Positions 34,729 to 42,839 of a DNA stretch of 64,000 bases are shown piece by piece. Source of the DNA: Naasia sp. SYSU D00948 (GTDB lineage: Bacteria > Actinomycetota > Actinomycetes > Actinomycetales > Microbacteriaceae). Below the pieces are notes generated by a model that made no database searches, was not told where the DNA came from, and saw only the letters and a list, made by a program, of their open reading frames with translations. The translations under genes and the position numbers were made by a program. The stretch's first letter is position 1. Each line of letters starts with the position of its first letter. Location: contig NZ_JAFMTA010000001.1 of the NCBI RefSeq assembly GCF_017916515.1, forward strand, positions 3,089,127 to 3,153,126, given 5' to 3'.

Positions 34729-35747
34729 CAGGCGAGTTCCAGCATCGAGGTGTTGAGGCCCGAGCCGACTCCCATCAGGAGGACTCGGTTGCCGCGCTGC
34801 AGGTTCGGCGCCTCGTCGACGAGGGTCATCGGGATCGACGCGGGCCCGACGTTGCCGTACTTCGGATAGGTGAGCGGCACTCGGGCACGGTCGAGGCCGA
34901 CCGCCTTGATGAACGCGTTCGTGTGCACGTTCGACACCTGGTGCAGGATGTACCGGTCCATCCCCTGCCAGCTCCACTCCCGGGTGGCCTCCCGCCATGC
35001 GGACACGACGAGGTCCATCCCGCCCTTGAGCAGGGCCTTCGCGTCGGTGAACATCCCGTCGACGCTGCCGACGCAGACGTTGTGGAACTGGGTCGCGGCG
35101 CGCGTGATGCCGCCGAGCATCCGGTGTCCGCTCGGGTGGGCGTCGGCGGGACCGATCACCGCTGCCGCCGCTCCGGAGCCGAGCGTGAGGCTCGCGAACT
35201 CGCTCATGAAGTCGGCCCGTTTGATGCCCGGTCGGGTGAGGCGCTCGATCGTGTTGACCTGAATCTCGTCGGCGTCCTCGCCGTCGATGATGACGGCGTA
35301 GCGGATCTGGCCCGAGTCGATCATCTGCGCCGCGAGGCTCATCCCGTTGACGAAGCCGAGGCACGCGTTCGCGATGTCGAAGTTGATGGCCGAGGAGGGC
35401 AGGCCGAGCCCGTGGTGGAGCCGGACCGCCACCGACGGCTCGAGGTGCGGCCGCGTGACCGAGGTGTTGATGAGCAGCCCGACCTCGTCCGGCCGCACGC
35501 CGGCCTCGGCGAGCGCGCGCGTCCCGGCCTCGATGGCCGCCTGGTCGAACGTGGCCGCGCCGCCCCAGTTGCGGCGCTCGTGGATGCCGGCGACGCGCTG
35601 CAGGAGCCCCTCCGGCAGGCGCAGGCGCTTGAGGGCCGGACGGAGGCGGTCGTCGATCTGCTCGGAGGTGGTGACGTGTGGAGCGACCGTGCTCGCCACC
35701 GACAGCAGAGACACGTTCCGATGCCTCCACGTTGCGTTTCCGTCCAA
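34725..35747 (-). CDS. oleA: OleA thiolase: acyl-CoA condensation to beta-keto acid
   Basis: Joins two acyl-CoAs head to head, first step of long-chain olefin synthesis. 340 residues, FabH-like thiolase fold. Catalytic Cys129 (IANACLGFVNG), His269 (ILHQVSN) and Asn299 (PKYGNVGP); the second-chain catalytic Glu is Glu103 (PHLEPSVA), the mark of OleA versus FabH. TTG start at 35747 with GGGAG 6 bases upstream; the alternative GTG at codon 12 (GGAGG 9 bases upstream) would lose the first beta-strand (GNATWRHRNVSLL). First gene of the operon. Confidence 0.92.
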   Translation of the reverse strand: MDGNATWRHRNVSLLSVASTVAPHVTTSEQIDDRLRPALKRLRLPEGLLQRVAGIHERRNWGGAATFDQAAIEAGTRALAEAGVRPDEVGLLINTSVTRPHLEPSVAVRLHHGLGLPSSAINFDIANACLGFVNGMSLAAQMIDSGQIRYAVIIDGEDADEIQVNTIERLTRPGIKRADFMSEFASLTLGSGAAAAVIGPADAHPSGHRMLGGITRAATQFHNVCVGSVDGMFTDAKALLKGGMDLVVSAWREATREWSWQGMDRYILHQVSNVHTNAFIKAVGLDRARVPLTYPKYGNVGPASIPMTLVDEAPNLQRGNRVLLMGVGSGLNTSMLELAW

Positions 35748-35904
35748 CGAAGGCTCCCTGCACCCTTATCCACTTGCCCGCGCGCGGGGGCGCGCACCTC
35801 CATTGTCGCGCGCCGGAGTGTCGGCTCGAACCGCGCCCCCGTGCACTCGTCTCGCGGCGGGACGTGCGGTATAAGCGCCGACACGCCGGAGGTAGGGTCG
35901 GAGC

Positions 35905-36267
35905 GTGGCGGAGTCGGTACGGGTGGACGTGTGGCTCTGGGCGGTGCGGATGTACAAGACGCGCTCGCTCGCCACGGCGGCGTGCCGGGCCGGCCACGTG
36001 CGGGTGAACGGCGAGCGGGCGAAGCCTGCGCAGCCCGTCCGGGTCGGCGACGAGGTCGTCGCGCGCACCGACCGGGACCACATCCTGGGCGTCCGCGCGC
36101 TGCTGGTCAAGCGCGTCGGGGCGCCGGTCGCCCGCGAGGCGGTCGACGACCGCACTCCCCCGCCGCCGCCCCGGACCGAGGCGCCGATCCCCATCCTCCG
36201 CGAGCGCGGAGCCGGACGGCCGACGAAGCGCGACCGGCGCGACATCGATCGGCTCCGGGTCCGGTAG
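35905..36267 (+). CDS. S4-domain RNA-binding protein (Hsp15-like)
   Basis: 120 residues. The S4 motif is at the start: RVDVWLWAVRMYKTRSLATAACRAGHVRVNG, as in ribosome-quality-control/heat-shock protein Hsp15, which binds stalled 50S subunits. The tail is Pro/Arg-rich. GTG start at 35905 with GGAGG upstream (about 35886); TATAAG near 35870 may be the -10. Divergent from oleA with 157 bases between. Confidence 0.85.
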   Translation: MAESVRVDVWLWAVRMYKTRSLATAACRAGHVRVNGERAKPAQPVRVGDEVVARTDRDHILGVRALLVKRVGAPVAREAVDDRTPPPPPRTEAPIPILRERGAGRPTKRDRRDIDRLRVR

Positions 36268-36279
36268 CGGCTCGCCGGG

Positions 36280-37293
36280 TCAGGCGGCCCGGACGAGCTC
36301 ATGCACGTACGCGAGCTTCTCGGCCACCGACGGCGTGATGACGAACGGGTAGAGGTCGGGCTCCCCCATCGACCGGCTCAGCGCGTTGGCGGCGATCGCG
36401 AACCCGTGCCAGTGCCCCAGGATCTCGGCCATCGTGAGGTCCTCGAGCCGGAGCACGCCGACCGATCGGAGGGTGCCCGCGAGCGGCGCGGAGACGCCCG
36501 TGGGGCCGTCGACGGTGATCCCCACGGCCGCGGTCGTCTCGAGCCCGTCGGCGATGTGGAGGTAGTGCGCGAACGTCTCCGCGAAGTCCTCCCACGGGTG
36601 CATGGTCGCGTAGTCGGTGATGTGCTCGCCGGACTCCTGGCCGTCGCCGTCCTCGTCGCCGTAGTGCGAGTCGAGCGATGCGGAGTAGTCCTGGCGCTCG
36701 TCGCCGAAGAGGGACCGGAAGATCGCCTGCGACGGCGCCCCGTCCACGAGCACCTGCCAGTAGTAGTGGCCGATCTCGTGACGCATGTGGCCGAGCATCG
36801 TCCGGTAGGGCTCGCCCAGGCTGATGCGCAGCGCCTCCCGGTGGGCGTCGTCGGCCTCGGTCAGGTTGATCGTGATCAGCCCGTCGGCGTGGCCCGTCAG
36901 CACCTGCTCGCCCGCGGCCGGGCTCTTGAGCGCGAACCCCAGGCCCCGATCGTCCCGCCGCGGCTCCACCGGCAGCCCGAGGTGAAGCAGCTGGCGCAGC
37001 AGGCGGCGCTTCCCCTGCTCCGCGATGGAGAGCTGCGTCACGGCGACCTCGTCCTCGAGGTCCGGCCGCTCGACGGTCAGCCGGCATGCCGCGCAGCTGC
37101 CGTCCGCCTCGGGGTCCGGGTCGGCGACCCAGTTGCAGGAGAGGAGCGGGCGGTAGCGGCACTTCAGGCCGGGCACCGAGCGGACGATGAGGTCCCGGTC
37201 GGGCGCGTACGAGAGGTGGGTGTCGCAGGCGAGGCAGATGCGGTCCTCGAACTCGACCCAGGACCCGCAGTTCGGGCACGCGAACACGCGCAT
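36280..37293 (-). CDS. Zinc-ribbon metallopeptidase-like protein
   Basis: 337 residues. N-terminal zinc ribbon: CPNCGSW ... CLACDTH, then CRYRPLL-x-C and CAAC; a metalloprotease core has HEIGHYYW (residues about 167-171) and a third ligand in the HPWEDFAETFAHYLHIAD helix. This pairing matches the putative zinc-binding peptidase family known as DUF2248-type. Substrate unknown. ATG at 37293. Convergent with the S4 gene. Confidence 0.8.
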   Translation of the reverse strand: MRVFACPNCGSWVEFEDRICLACDTHLSYAPDRDLIVRSVPGLKCRYRPLLSCNWVADPDPEADGSCAACRLTVERPDLEDEVAVTQLSIAEQGKRRLLRQLLHLGLPVEPRRDDRGLGFALKSPAAGEQVLTGHADGLITINLTEADDAHREALRISLGEPYRTMLGHMRHEIGHYYWQVLVDGAPSQAIFRSLFGDERQDYSASLDSHYGDEDGDGQESGEHITDYATMHPWEDFAETFAHYLHIADGLETTAAVGITVDGPTGVSAPLAGTLRSVGVLRLEDLTMAEILGHWHGFAIAANALSRSMGEPDLYPFVITPSVAEKLAYVHELVRAA

Positions 37294-37451
37294 GTGCGCT
37301 CCTGACGGAGAGGTGATGGGGAGGCCCGGGCGACGACGCCGCGGACAGGGACCACGCTAGCGGCCGTGGAGGGACCTTCGGCCCTGATCGGCGGAGACCC
37401 CCGCGACCAGGGTGGCGCCGACAGCCGCGCGGTGCGGCTGCGGAGGTTCTC

Positions 37452-38252
37452 GTGGTCCGAACCGCTCCACCCGAGCATCGGCGGCTCCCGGTCGCGGCGA
37501 AGCTCGTGCTGTTCGTGCTGCTCCCGCTCGTGATCGTGGTCGCCCTCGTCGCCGCGGTGGCCTCCGCCGTGCCGCTGCTCGTCGCCGCCCCCGTGTCCCT
37601 CGACCTGCGCGCCGAGGCGGGGGCGGTGGTCCGGGTCGAGGTGCCGGACGCCCGCATCGACGTGGAGGCGGGATCCGCCGACGAGGTCGCCGTCGAGGTG
37701 ACGGGGACCTACTCGGGGCCGGAGCCCGATCTCGAGGTCGAGACGGTCGGCGACGAGACGCGCGTCGAGGGCGGCTGCCCGCCCGCCCCCTTCTCGCGCT
37801 GCGCGCTGCAGCTGCAGGTGTCGGTCCCGGAGTCGAGCGAGCTCATCGTGCGGGGCACGAACGGACAGGTGACCGTCACGGGCCTGAGCGGCGCCGTCGA
37901 CGTGGAGACGAGGAACGGGCGGCTCGACGTCGACGACGCGTCGGGGCCGCTGACCCTGACGACGACGAACGGCGCGATCCGGCTGACCGACGGAGCATCG
38001 GAGCGCGTGACGGCCCGCACGACGAACGGGGGCGTCGAGCTCGACTTCATGGAGGCGCCCGGCGTCGTCGAGGCGGAGACCACGAACGGCGGGATCACCG
38101 TTCGCGTGCCGGACGACGGCGAGGACTACTTCGTCGACGCCCGCACGACGAACGGATCGGTCGACGACGCCGGCGTCCCGAGCGATCGCACCGCCGAGAG
38201 GACGATCACCGCGAGGACGACGAACGGCGGCATCACCGTCGAGCGGCGCTAG
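37452..38252 (+). CDS. Membrane-anchored DUF4097-like beta-helix protein
   Basis: 266 residues. One membrane segment at 15-45 (VLFVLLPLVIVVALVAAV), then a repeat beta-strand domain with six TTNG-type turns (RTTNGGVELD, ETTNGGITVR, RTTNGSVDD, RTTNGGITVE), as in DUF4097/adhesin-like proteins. GGAGG is 5 bases before the GTG. The protein is probably exposed outside the membrane; no partner is evident. Confidence 0.75.
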   Translation: MVRTAPPEHRRLPVAAKLVLFVLLPLVIVVALVAAVASAVPLLVAAPVSLDLRAEAGAVVRVEVPDARIDVEAGSADEVAVEVTGTYSGPEPDLEVETVGDETRVEGGCPPAPFSRCALQLQVSVPESSELIVRGTNGQVTVTGLSGAVDVETRNGRLDVDDASGPLTLTTTNGAIRLTDGASERVTARTTNGGVELDFMEAPGVVEAETTNGGITVRVPDDGEDYFVDARTTNGSVDDAGVPSDRTAERTITARTTNGGITVERR

Positions 38253-38531
38253 CCGTTCCCGGGGCGCAGCACTCCCCACAGCACGCTCCCCGGGAGGGGT
38301 CTCGAACAGGCCCTCGCGGTGAGAGCGCCCTCCCCGCCGATGCCCGGAGGCTCTCCCGCCGAGAGGGTCCCGCGGGCCCCGCGGCGCGCCCCCGGAATGG
38401 CTCCGCGAGGGCTACCGCGCCCCCGTTTCCTGGGCATACGATGTGCGCAACCCAGCAGTGCACGCCGGGTGGCGGCGGCTTCCTGGGTATTGCCGGATTC
38501 GTTTTCGAAGAAGAGAGAAGGTGGTACTTCA

Positions 38532-38699
38532 GTGAACAACACGCTGCTCATCGTCATCGGCGTCATCGCGCTCATCCTGCTGCTGGTCGGAGGCTTCAAC
38601 CAGGCCCTCCAGTTCCTGCTCTGGGTGGGGCTGATCCTGCTGATCGTCGCGGTGGTCCTGTTCATCGTGCGCATGGTCGGCGGACGCCGAGGCGTCTGA
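38532..38699 (+). CDS. Small membrane protein, 55 residues
   Basis: Two hydrophobic segments (LLIVIGVIALILLLVGG and FLLWVGLILLIVAVVLFIV) and a short basic end (MVGGRRGV). The ORF is open 71 codons upstream, but GAAGGTGG stands before the GTG at 38532, and the upstream codons are Pro/Arg-rich shadow. Family widespread in actinobacteria, function unknown. Confidence 0.75.
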   Translation: MNNTLLIVIGVIALILLLVGGFNQALQFLLWVGLILLIVAVVLFIVRMVGGRRGV

Positions 38700-38710
38700 C
38701 GCGATCCAGC

Positions 38711-38748
38711 CGAGCGGCGCGGGTTCCGTCCGGGGCCCGCGCCGCTCG
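38711..38748 (+). terminator. Hairpin terminator
   Basis: Perfect 13-bp stem (38711-38723 with 38736-38748) and a 12-base loop, 12 bases after the stop of the small membrane protein gene. Confidence 0.75.
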
Positions 38749-38812
38749 CATGTCCGCCCCGGAAAGTCCTCCCGCGCGGCACCGCGCCCCGGCGCCGCTC
38801 TAGGCTTCCGCC

Positions 38813-40636
38813 ATGACGCCGGACGCCCCCTCGGATCCCGTTGCCGAAGCCCGTGCCAGGGCCGACGCCGCCCTCGCGGCACTGCGCCAGGCGCAGGAGG
38901 AGGCGGAGGCCGCCGTCCGGCTGGCCGAGGAGGCCGCCCGGGCGAGCGCGCGGGACACGGCACGATCCGCCGCGCGAGAGCCGGCGACGAGGACGGAGGA
39001 CCTGACCGGCCCCCTCGATGCCGAGCGCATCGAAGCAATCCGCTCGGGCTACACCTTCGACGGTCCGGCGCTCGAGCTCGGGGCCCTCGTCAACGGCGAC
39101 GCCCTGCCCGACGTCCCCGTCCGCATCCCGCTCGGCATGACGAACCGCCACGGCCTCGTGGCCGGGGCGACCGGCACCGGCAAGACCCGCACGCTGCAGC
39201 TGCTCGCCGAGCAGCTGTCGGCCCACGGCGTCCCGGTGTTCGCCCCCGACGTGAAAGGCGACCTCTCGGGCGTCGCGACGCCCGGGACCTCGAGCGACCG
39301 CCTCGCGGAGCGGACGGCGGGCATCGGCCAGCGATGGGAGGCGGCGGCGTTCCCCACCGAGTTCTTCTCGCTCGGCGGCCACGGCCGCGGCGTCCCCATC
39401 CGCGCGACGGTCGCCGGGTTCGGTCCGTTGCTGCTCGCGAAGGTGCTCGGCCTCAACGACACCCAGGAGTCGAGCCTCGGCCTCGTGTTCCACTGGGCGG
39501 AGCTCGAGGGGCTCCCGCTGCTCGACCTCCAGGACCTGCGGGCGGTGCTCGCCTACCTGACGAGCGACGAGGGCAAGGAGGAGCTCGAGGGGCTCGGCGG
39601 CCTGTCGAAGGCGACGGCCGGCGTGATCCTCCGGAAGCTCCTCGCGTTCGCGGACCAGGGCGCCGACGCCTTCTTCGGGGAGCCGGAGCTCGACACCGCC
39701 GACCTCCTGCGCACCACCGCGGACGGGCGAGGCGTGATCAGCCTCCTCGAGCTCCCCGGCGTCCAGGACCAGCCCCGGCTCTACTCGACGTTCCTCATGT
39801 GGCTGCTGGCGGACCTCTACAACGACCTTCCGGAGGTCGGGGACCTCGACAAGCCGAAGCTCGTCTTCTTCTTCGACGAGGCGCACCTCCTCTTCGCGGA
39901 CGCGTCCAAGGAGTTCCTCGCCTCGATCGTGCAGACCGTGCGCCTCATCCGGTCGAAGGGCGTGGGCGTCTTCTTCGTGACCCAGACCCCGAAGGATCTC
40001 CCGAGCGACGTCCTGGCGCAGCTGGGATCCCGGATCCAGCACCAGCTGCGCGCGTTCACGCCCGAGGACGCGAAGGCGCTGCGTGCGAGCGTCTCCACCT
40101 ACCCCCTCTCCGGCTACGACCTCGAGGAGGTGCTGACGATCCTCGGCACGGGAGAGGCCATCGTGACGGTGATGAACGAGCGGGGCGCGCCGAGCCCGGT
40201 CGCCTGGACCCGGCTGCGCGCGCCGCAGGGGTCCATGTCGCCGACTCCGGACGAGGCGGTGGACGCCGCCGTGGCATCGTCGCCGCTGCTCGCCCGCTAC
40301 GGGACCGCCCTCGACCGCGACTCGGCGCGCGAGCTCCTCACCGAGAAGCTCGAGAGCGCCCGGCGCGAGGCGGAGGCGGCTGCGGCGAGGGCGGACGCCG
40401 AGGAGGAGCTGCGCCGGCAGCAGGAGGCCATGGAGGAGCAGCGGGAGCGCCAGGAGCGGAGGGAGCGCGCGGACTACGAGCGGCCGGCGCCGCGCAGCCG
40501 GACCTCACGCCGCCGCACGCCTCGACCGCAGGCGGAGCGCTCACCGCTCGAGGAGATCCTCCGCTCCCCCGTCACCAAGACGATCCTGACGGGGGTCGTC
40601 ACCGGCATCTTCGGGACCCGGCGCCGGCGCCGCTAG
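38813..40636 (+). CDS. HerA-like ATPase (DUF853 family)
   Basis: 607 residues. An Ala/Glu-rich coiled start is followed by a HerA/FtsK-type ATPase: Walker A GATGTGKTRT, Walker B LVFFFDEAHLLF, and sensor-like FFVTQTPKDL. The last 100 residues are an Arg/Glu coiled coil plus a basic tail ending TRRRRR. DUF853 proteins are DNA-pumping ATPase relatives of unresolved role. -10 TAGGCT ends 6 bases before the ATG, so leaderless. Its 3' end overlaps the convergent gene by 96 bases. Confidence 0.87.
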   Translation: MTPDAPSDPVAEARARADAALAALRQAQEEAEAAVRLAEEAARASARDTARSAAREPATRTEDLTGPLDAERIEAIRSGYTFDGPALELGALVNGDALPDVPVRIPLGMTNRHGLVAGATGTGKTRTLQLLAEQLSAHGVPVFAPDVKGDLSGVATPGTSSDRLAERTAGIGQRWEAAAFPTEFFSLGGHGRGVPIRATVAGFGPLLLAKVLGLNDTQESSLGLVFHWAELEGLPLLDLQDLRAVLAYLTSDEGKEELEGLGGLSKATAGVILRKLLAFADQGADAFFGEPELDTADLLRTTADGRGVISLLELPGVQDQPRLYSTFLMWLLADLYNDLPEVGDLDKPKLVFFFDEAHLLFADASKEFLASIVQTVRLIRSKGVGVFFVTQTPKDLPSDVLAQLGSRIQHQLRAFTPEDAKALRASVSTYPLSGYDLEEVLTILGTGEAIVTVMNERGAPSPVAWTRLRAPQGSMSPTPDEAVDAAVASSPLLARYGTALDRDSARELLTEKLESARREAEAAAARADAEEELRRQQEAMEEQRERQERRERADYERPAPRSRTSRRRTPRPQAERSPLEEILRSPVTKTILTGVVTGIFGTRRRRR

Positions 40637-41317
40637 CGGGGCGTCGCCCTGCGTCGCCACGTAGCCCGGCTCGCGCAGGCGGACGACCCAGCCGGGCATC
40701 GCGGCCCCGGGAAGGAGGTTCCGGCCCGCGTCGAAGCGGAGGCGCGGCGAGTCCGGCGCGCCGGGCAGCGCGACGAGCTCGAGGACGGCGAACCGCCGCC
40801 ACCTGCTCCGCGCCGTCGCCCAGTAGAGGTCGAGGATCCAGGGCCGGCGATCCCGGGCGAAGTCCTCGAAGTGGGTGGGGAGATCGGCCGGCGTTCGCGT
40901 TCGGGCGCCGATCAGCACTGGGCCCCGGGCGCCCCGATACGGCAGGAGCGTCCCGAGCCAGGCTCGCTCCGGACGGCGGTGCGGGCGGAGGAGGAAGCGG
41001 CCGGGCACCCCGATCCCCGTGCTCGCGAGCTCCAGGTCGGACCGCCCCTGCGCGCTGTCGAATCGGAGGGCCAGGCCGAGGATGTCGGGCAGGGCGGCCG
41101 GGAACCCGACCGAGCGGGACACGCGCGCGATCCCGGACTGGACGCCGCCCGGTGGCGGGTCGTCGATCCAGCCGATGCCCGACCGTGATCGCCCGGTCCA
41201 GCGCACGGTCGCGGTGAACAGGGCGCCCGTGGGATGCACCGGACGCGGGGAGCGGAACAGCTGGAGCAGGCGGAAGAACACGGCCAGCAGGGCGCCGCCG
41301 ATCGCGGACGGTCTCAT
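40541..41317 (-). CDS. Conserved protein of unknown function, 258 residues
   Basis: Features a block GFPAALPDILGLALRFD and FLLRPHRRPERAWLGTLLPYRG, typical for a family of actinobacterial proteins often called phosphodiesterase without proof. No signal peptide or membrane helix. ATG at 41317. The 3' end overlaps the HerA-like gene by 96 bases, so the two can affect each other's transcription. I make no functional claim. Confidence 0.65.
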   Translation of the reverse strand: MRPSAIGGALLAVFFRLLQLFRSPRPVHPTGALFTATVRWTGRSRSGIGWIDDPPPGGVQSGIARVSRSVGFPAALPDILGLALRFDSAQGRSDLELASTGIGVPGRFLLRPHRRPERAWLGTLLPYRGARGPVLIGARTRTPADLPTHFEDFARDRRPWILDLYWATARSRWRRFAVLELVALPGAPDSPRLRFDAGRNLLPGAAMPGWVVRLREPGYVATQGDAPLAAPAPGPEDAGDDPRQDRLGDGGAEDLLER

Positions 41318-41645
41318 GGTGCGATGTTCCCCCCGGCGATCCGGCGCCCGTTTCCGGGCAGGGAGTTCCAGGCCTGGAAGGTGTGAGACCTGGAACTCCG
41401 GGCAGAGAGACAGATGCTCCGGGACACCCGATCAACACAACCGGAGCTCCCTCGTGCCACCTTTCCGCACGGTAGTCGAGCGATGTCCCCTCCAAGAGGG
41501 GGTACATGTGGCAACGTGCTCAGGAGTACGGTCCCGCCGCACCGCCTCGCACGCGGATTCCTCCTCATCCCGATGCCTCATGTTTCGGGCGGATTGCCTG
41601 TCAATGCATAGCGTGTCCATCGGCCGAGGCGACAAGCTTTCCCGC
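41318..41645. other. Intergenic region with an inverted repeat
   Basis: 328 bp with no ORF I trust. It contains GGAGTTCCAGG (41362-41372) and its inverse CCTGGAACTCC (41389-41399), an 11-bp stem, and inside it the palindrome TTCCAGGCCTGGAA (41366-41379). Nineteen bases here are identical to part of the Mn catalase gene (24343-24361). The hairpin may be the terminator-like or operator element of a neighbouring gene; no T-run follows. Confidence 0.5.
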
Positions 41646-41789
41646 ATGGACGACGGGGTGGTCGACGCGAGCGAGCTCATCGATGCGAATGCGCCGCCCT
41701 GCCCGTCCTGTCGCCAGCCCATGGACATGGTGATCGCATCCTGGTGGTGCCTCGACTGCCAGCAGGCGGTCCACTTCGACCCCGTCTGA
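41646..41789 (+). CDS. Small zinc-ribbon protein, 47 residues
   Basis: MDDGVVDASELIDANAPPCP, then C-P-S-C and W-W-C-L-D-C: two CxxC knuckles 16 residues apart, enough to bind one zinc. Possible DNA/RNA or protein binding; no family assigned. The ATG at 41646 is the first that gives a clean N-terminus. A terminator follows. Confidence 0.6.
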   Translation: MDDGVVDASELIDANAPPCPSCRQPMDMVIASWWCLDCQQAVHFDPV

Positions 41790-41840
41790 CGGAGCCGCGC
41801 CGTTCCAGAGCATCCCGTCGTGCCGAGGAACAACCGGGAA

Positions 41841-41886
41841 CGACGGAGCCCCCTCTACGCTGGGGTGGGCGCGAGGGGGCTTGTCG
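41841..41886 (+). terminator. Hairpin terminator after the 47-residue gene
   Basis: AGCCCCCTC (41847-41855) pairs with GAGGGGGCT (41873-41881); CGAC/GTCG extend the stem after a mismatch, and TTGTCGTT follows. Confidence 0.65.
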
Positions 41887-42219
41887 TTCAGGCGAGGGCG
41901 TGCCGGTCTTAGGGGGAGACCTCGGGTGGCCGCTTCCACTGGGGATGGGGGGGAACCAGTGGATCCTCGCTCTGTACGTGTTACAGCATGCCGTGTCCGC
42001 ATAGTGGAGGACAAGCTCTGTCCCCTACCCAGTTCGGGGGCGGCCGGATCCCGCTCCAGGAAGGGGCTCGATCGCCCGTGCGCCGGATTCCCCCGGGGTC
42101 CGCGTTCCCGCGTCATTCCAATCGCGTTATCCGAACCGTTATCTGGCCGGGACCTCAGCCGATTCCGCCGGTCTTTCGCCGAGCGTACTATCCCGCACAC
42201 GATGCGAAAGGAGGCGACG
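41887..42219. other. 333-bp region between the two small zinc-ribbon genes
   Basis: No supported gene. Near the end, TACTAT (42186-42191) is a good -10 with a weak -35 TTCCGC (42163-42168) at 17-18 bases, feeding the gene at 42220. The remainder shows nothing recognisable. Confidence 0.4.
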
Positions 42220-42357
42220 ATGCCATCGCAGAGAGTGCAATCCCGGAAAGCGTCACCCGCGACCGTGCCGATGTGCGCGACGCACTGGGAGACCCTGACG
42301 AAGACGACCGCGGGCTGGGTGTGTCCGCAGTGCCAGAACGCCTCGTCGCTGCACTGA
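42220..42357 (+). CDS. Small zinc-knuckle protein, 45 residues
   Basis: MPSQRVQSRKASPATVPMCA, then THW, then C-P-Q-C near the end. AAAGGAGG lies 5 bases before the ATG, a near-perfect Shine-Dalgarno, so it is truly translated. One CxxC plus C and H may bind zinc. Too short to name. Confidence 0.6.
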   Translation: MPSQRVQSRKASPATVPMCATHWETLTKTTAGWVCPQCQNASSLH

Positions 42358-42370
42358 GGCCCGCTGGCCC

Positions 42371-42430
42371 GAGGCGCACTGCAGCGAGGCGCTCCGCAGC
42401 GGGGCGCGCTGCCTAGGGGCGCGCTGCCTG
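42371..42430. repeat. Four 15-bp tandem repeat units
   Basis: Units GAGGCGCACTGCAGC, GAGGCGCTCCGCAGC, GGGGCGCGCTGCCTA and GGGGCGCGCTGCCTG follow without gaps. The array begins 13 bases after one stop and ends 11 bases before the convergent DUF5997 stop. Confidence 0.8.
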
Positions 42431-42441
42431 GAGACGAGTCG

Positions 42442-42816
42442 CTATCGCGCGCCCTCGGCGCGGGCCTTCTTGACCCGAGCCTTCTCGGCGCGCACGTCCG
42501 CCTGGACGGCTCGCTCGCGCACCAGCCACTCGGGCATCTCCCGCAGCAAGTCCTGGATCTGGTCGGTCGTGAGCGGCTCCGTCACGCCCGCGCGCGCGAG
42601 CCCCGAAGCGGACACCCCGAGCTTCGCGGCGACCACCTGCCGGGGGTGGGGCCCGTTGCGCCGCAGCTCGACCAGCCACTCCGGCGGGTCCTCCTGCAGC
42701 GCGATCAGCTGGGACCGGCTCACCGGCCCGGCGCGGAACTCCTCGGGGGTCGCCGCGAGCAGCACGCCGAGCTTCTTCGCCGCCGTCTCCGGCTTCATGG
42801 TCTGATCCTGCGGCAC
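42442..42816 (-). CDS. DUF5997-family protein
   Basis: 124 residues: MKPETAAKKLGVLLAATPEEF, PVSRSQLIALQEDPPEWLVELRR, LGVSASGLARAGV, LREMPEWLVRERA. These blocks define DUF5997, an actinobacterial family of unknown role. A helix-turn-helix-like stretch (QVVAAKLGVSASGLARAG) suggests DNA binding, by inference. Divergent from the LysR-type substrate-binding gene by 23 bases, the usual pairing for the family. Confidence 0.85.
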   Translation of the reverse strand: MPQDQTMKPETAAKKLGVLLAATPEEFRAGPVSRSQLIALQEDPPEWLVELRRNGPHPRQVVAAKLGVSASGLARAGVTEPLTTDQIQDLLREMPEWLVRERAVQADVRAEKARVKKARAEGAR

Positions 42817-42839
42817 GGGCCAAGGCTACCCTTGGGCCC

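Noticed and set aside
32113-36081. A 1322-codon frame joining oleBC to upstream sequence
   Set aside because: Its first part is the out-of-frame shadow of oleA; the GTGA overlap and OleB homology set the start at 34728.
42236-42242. Single TGCAATC near the 45-residue gene
   Set aside because: No second heptamer at 11 bases and it lies inside the coding sequence.
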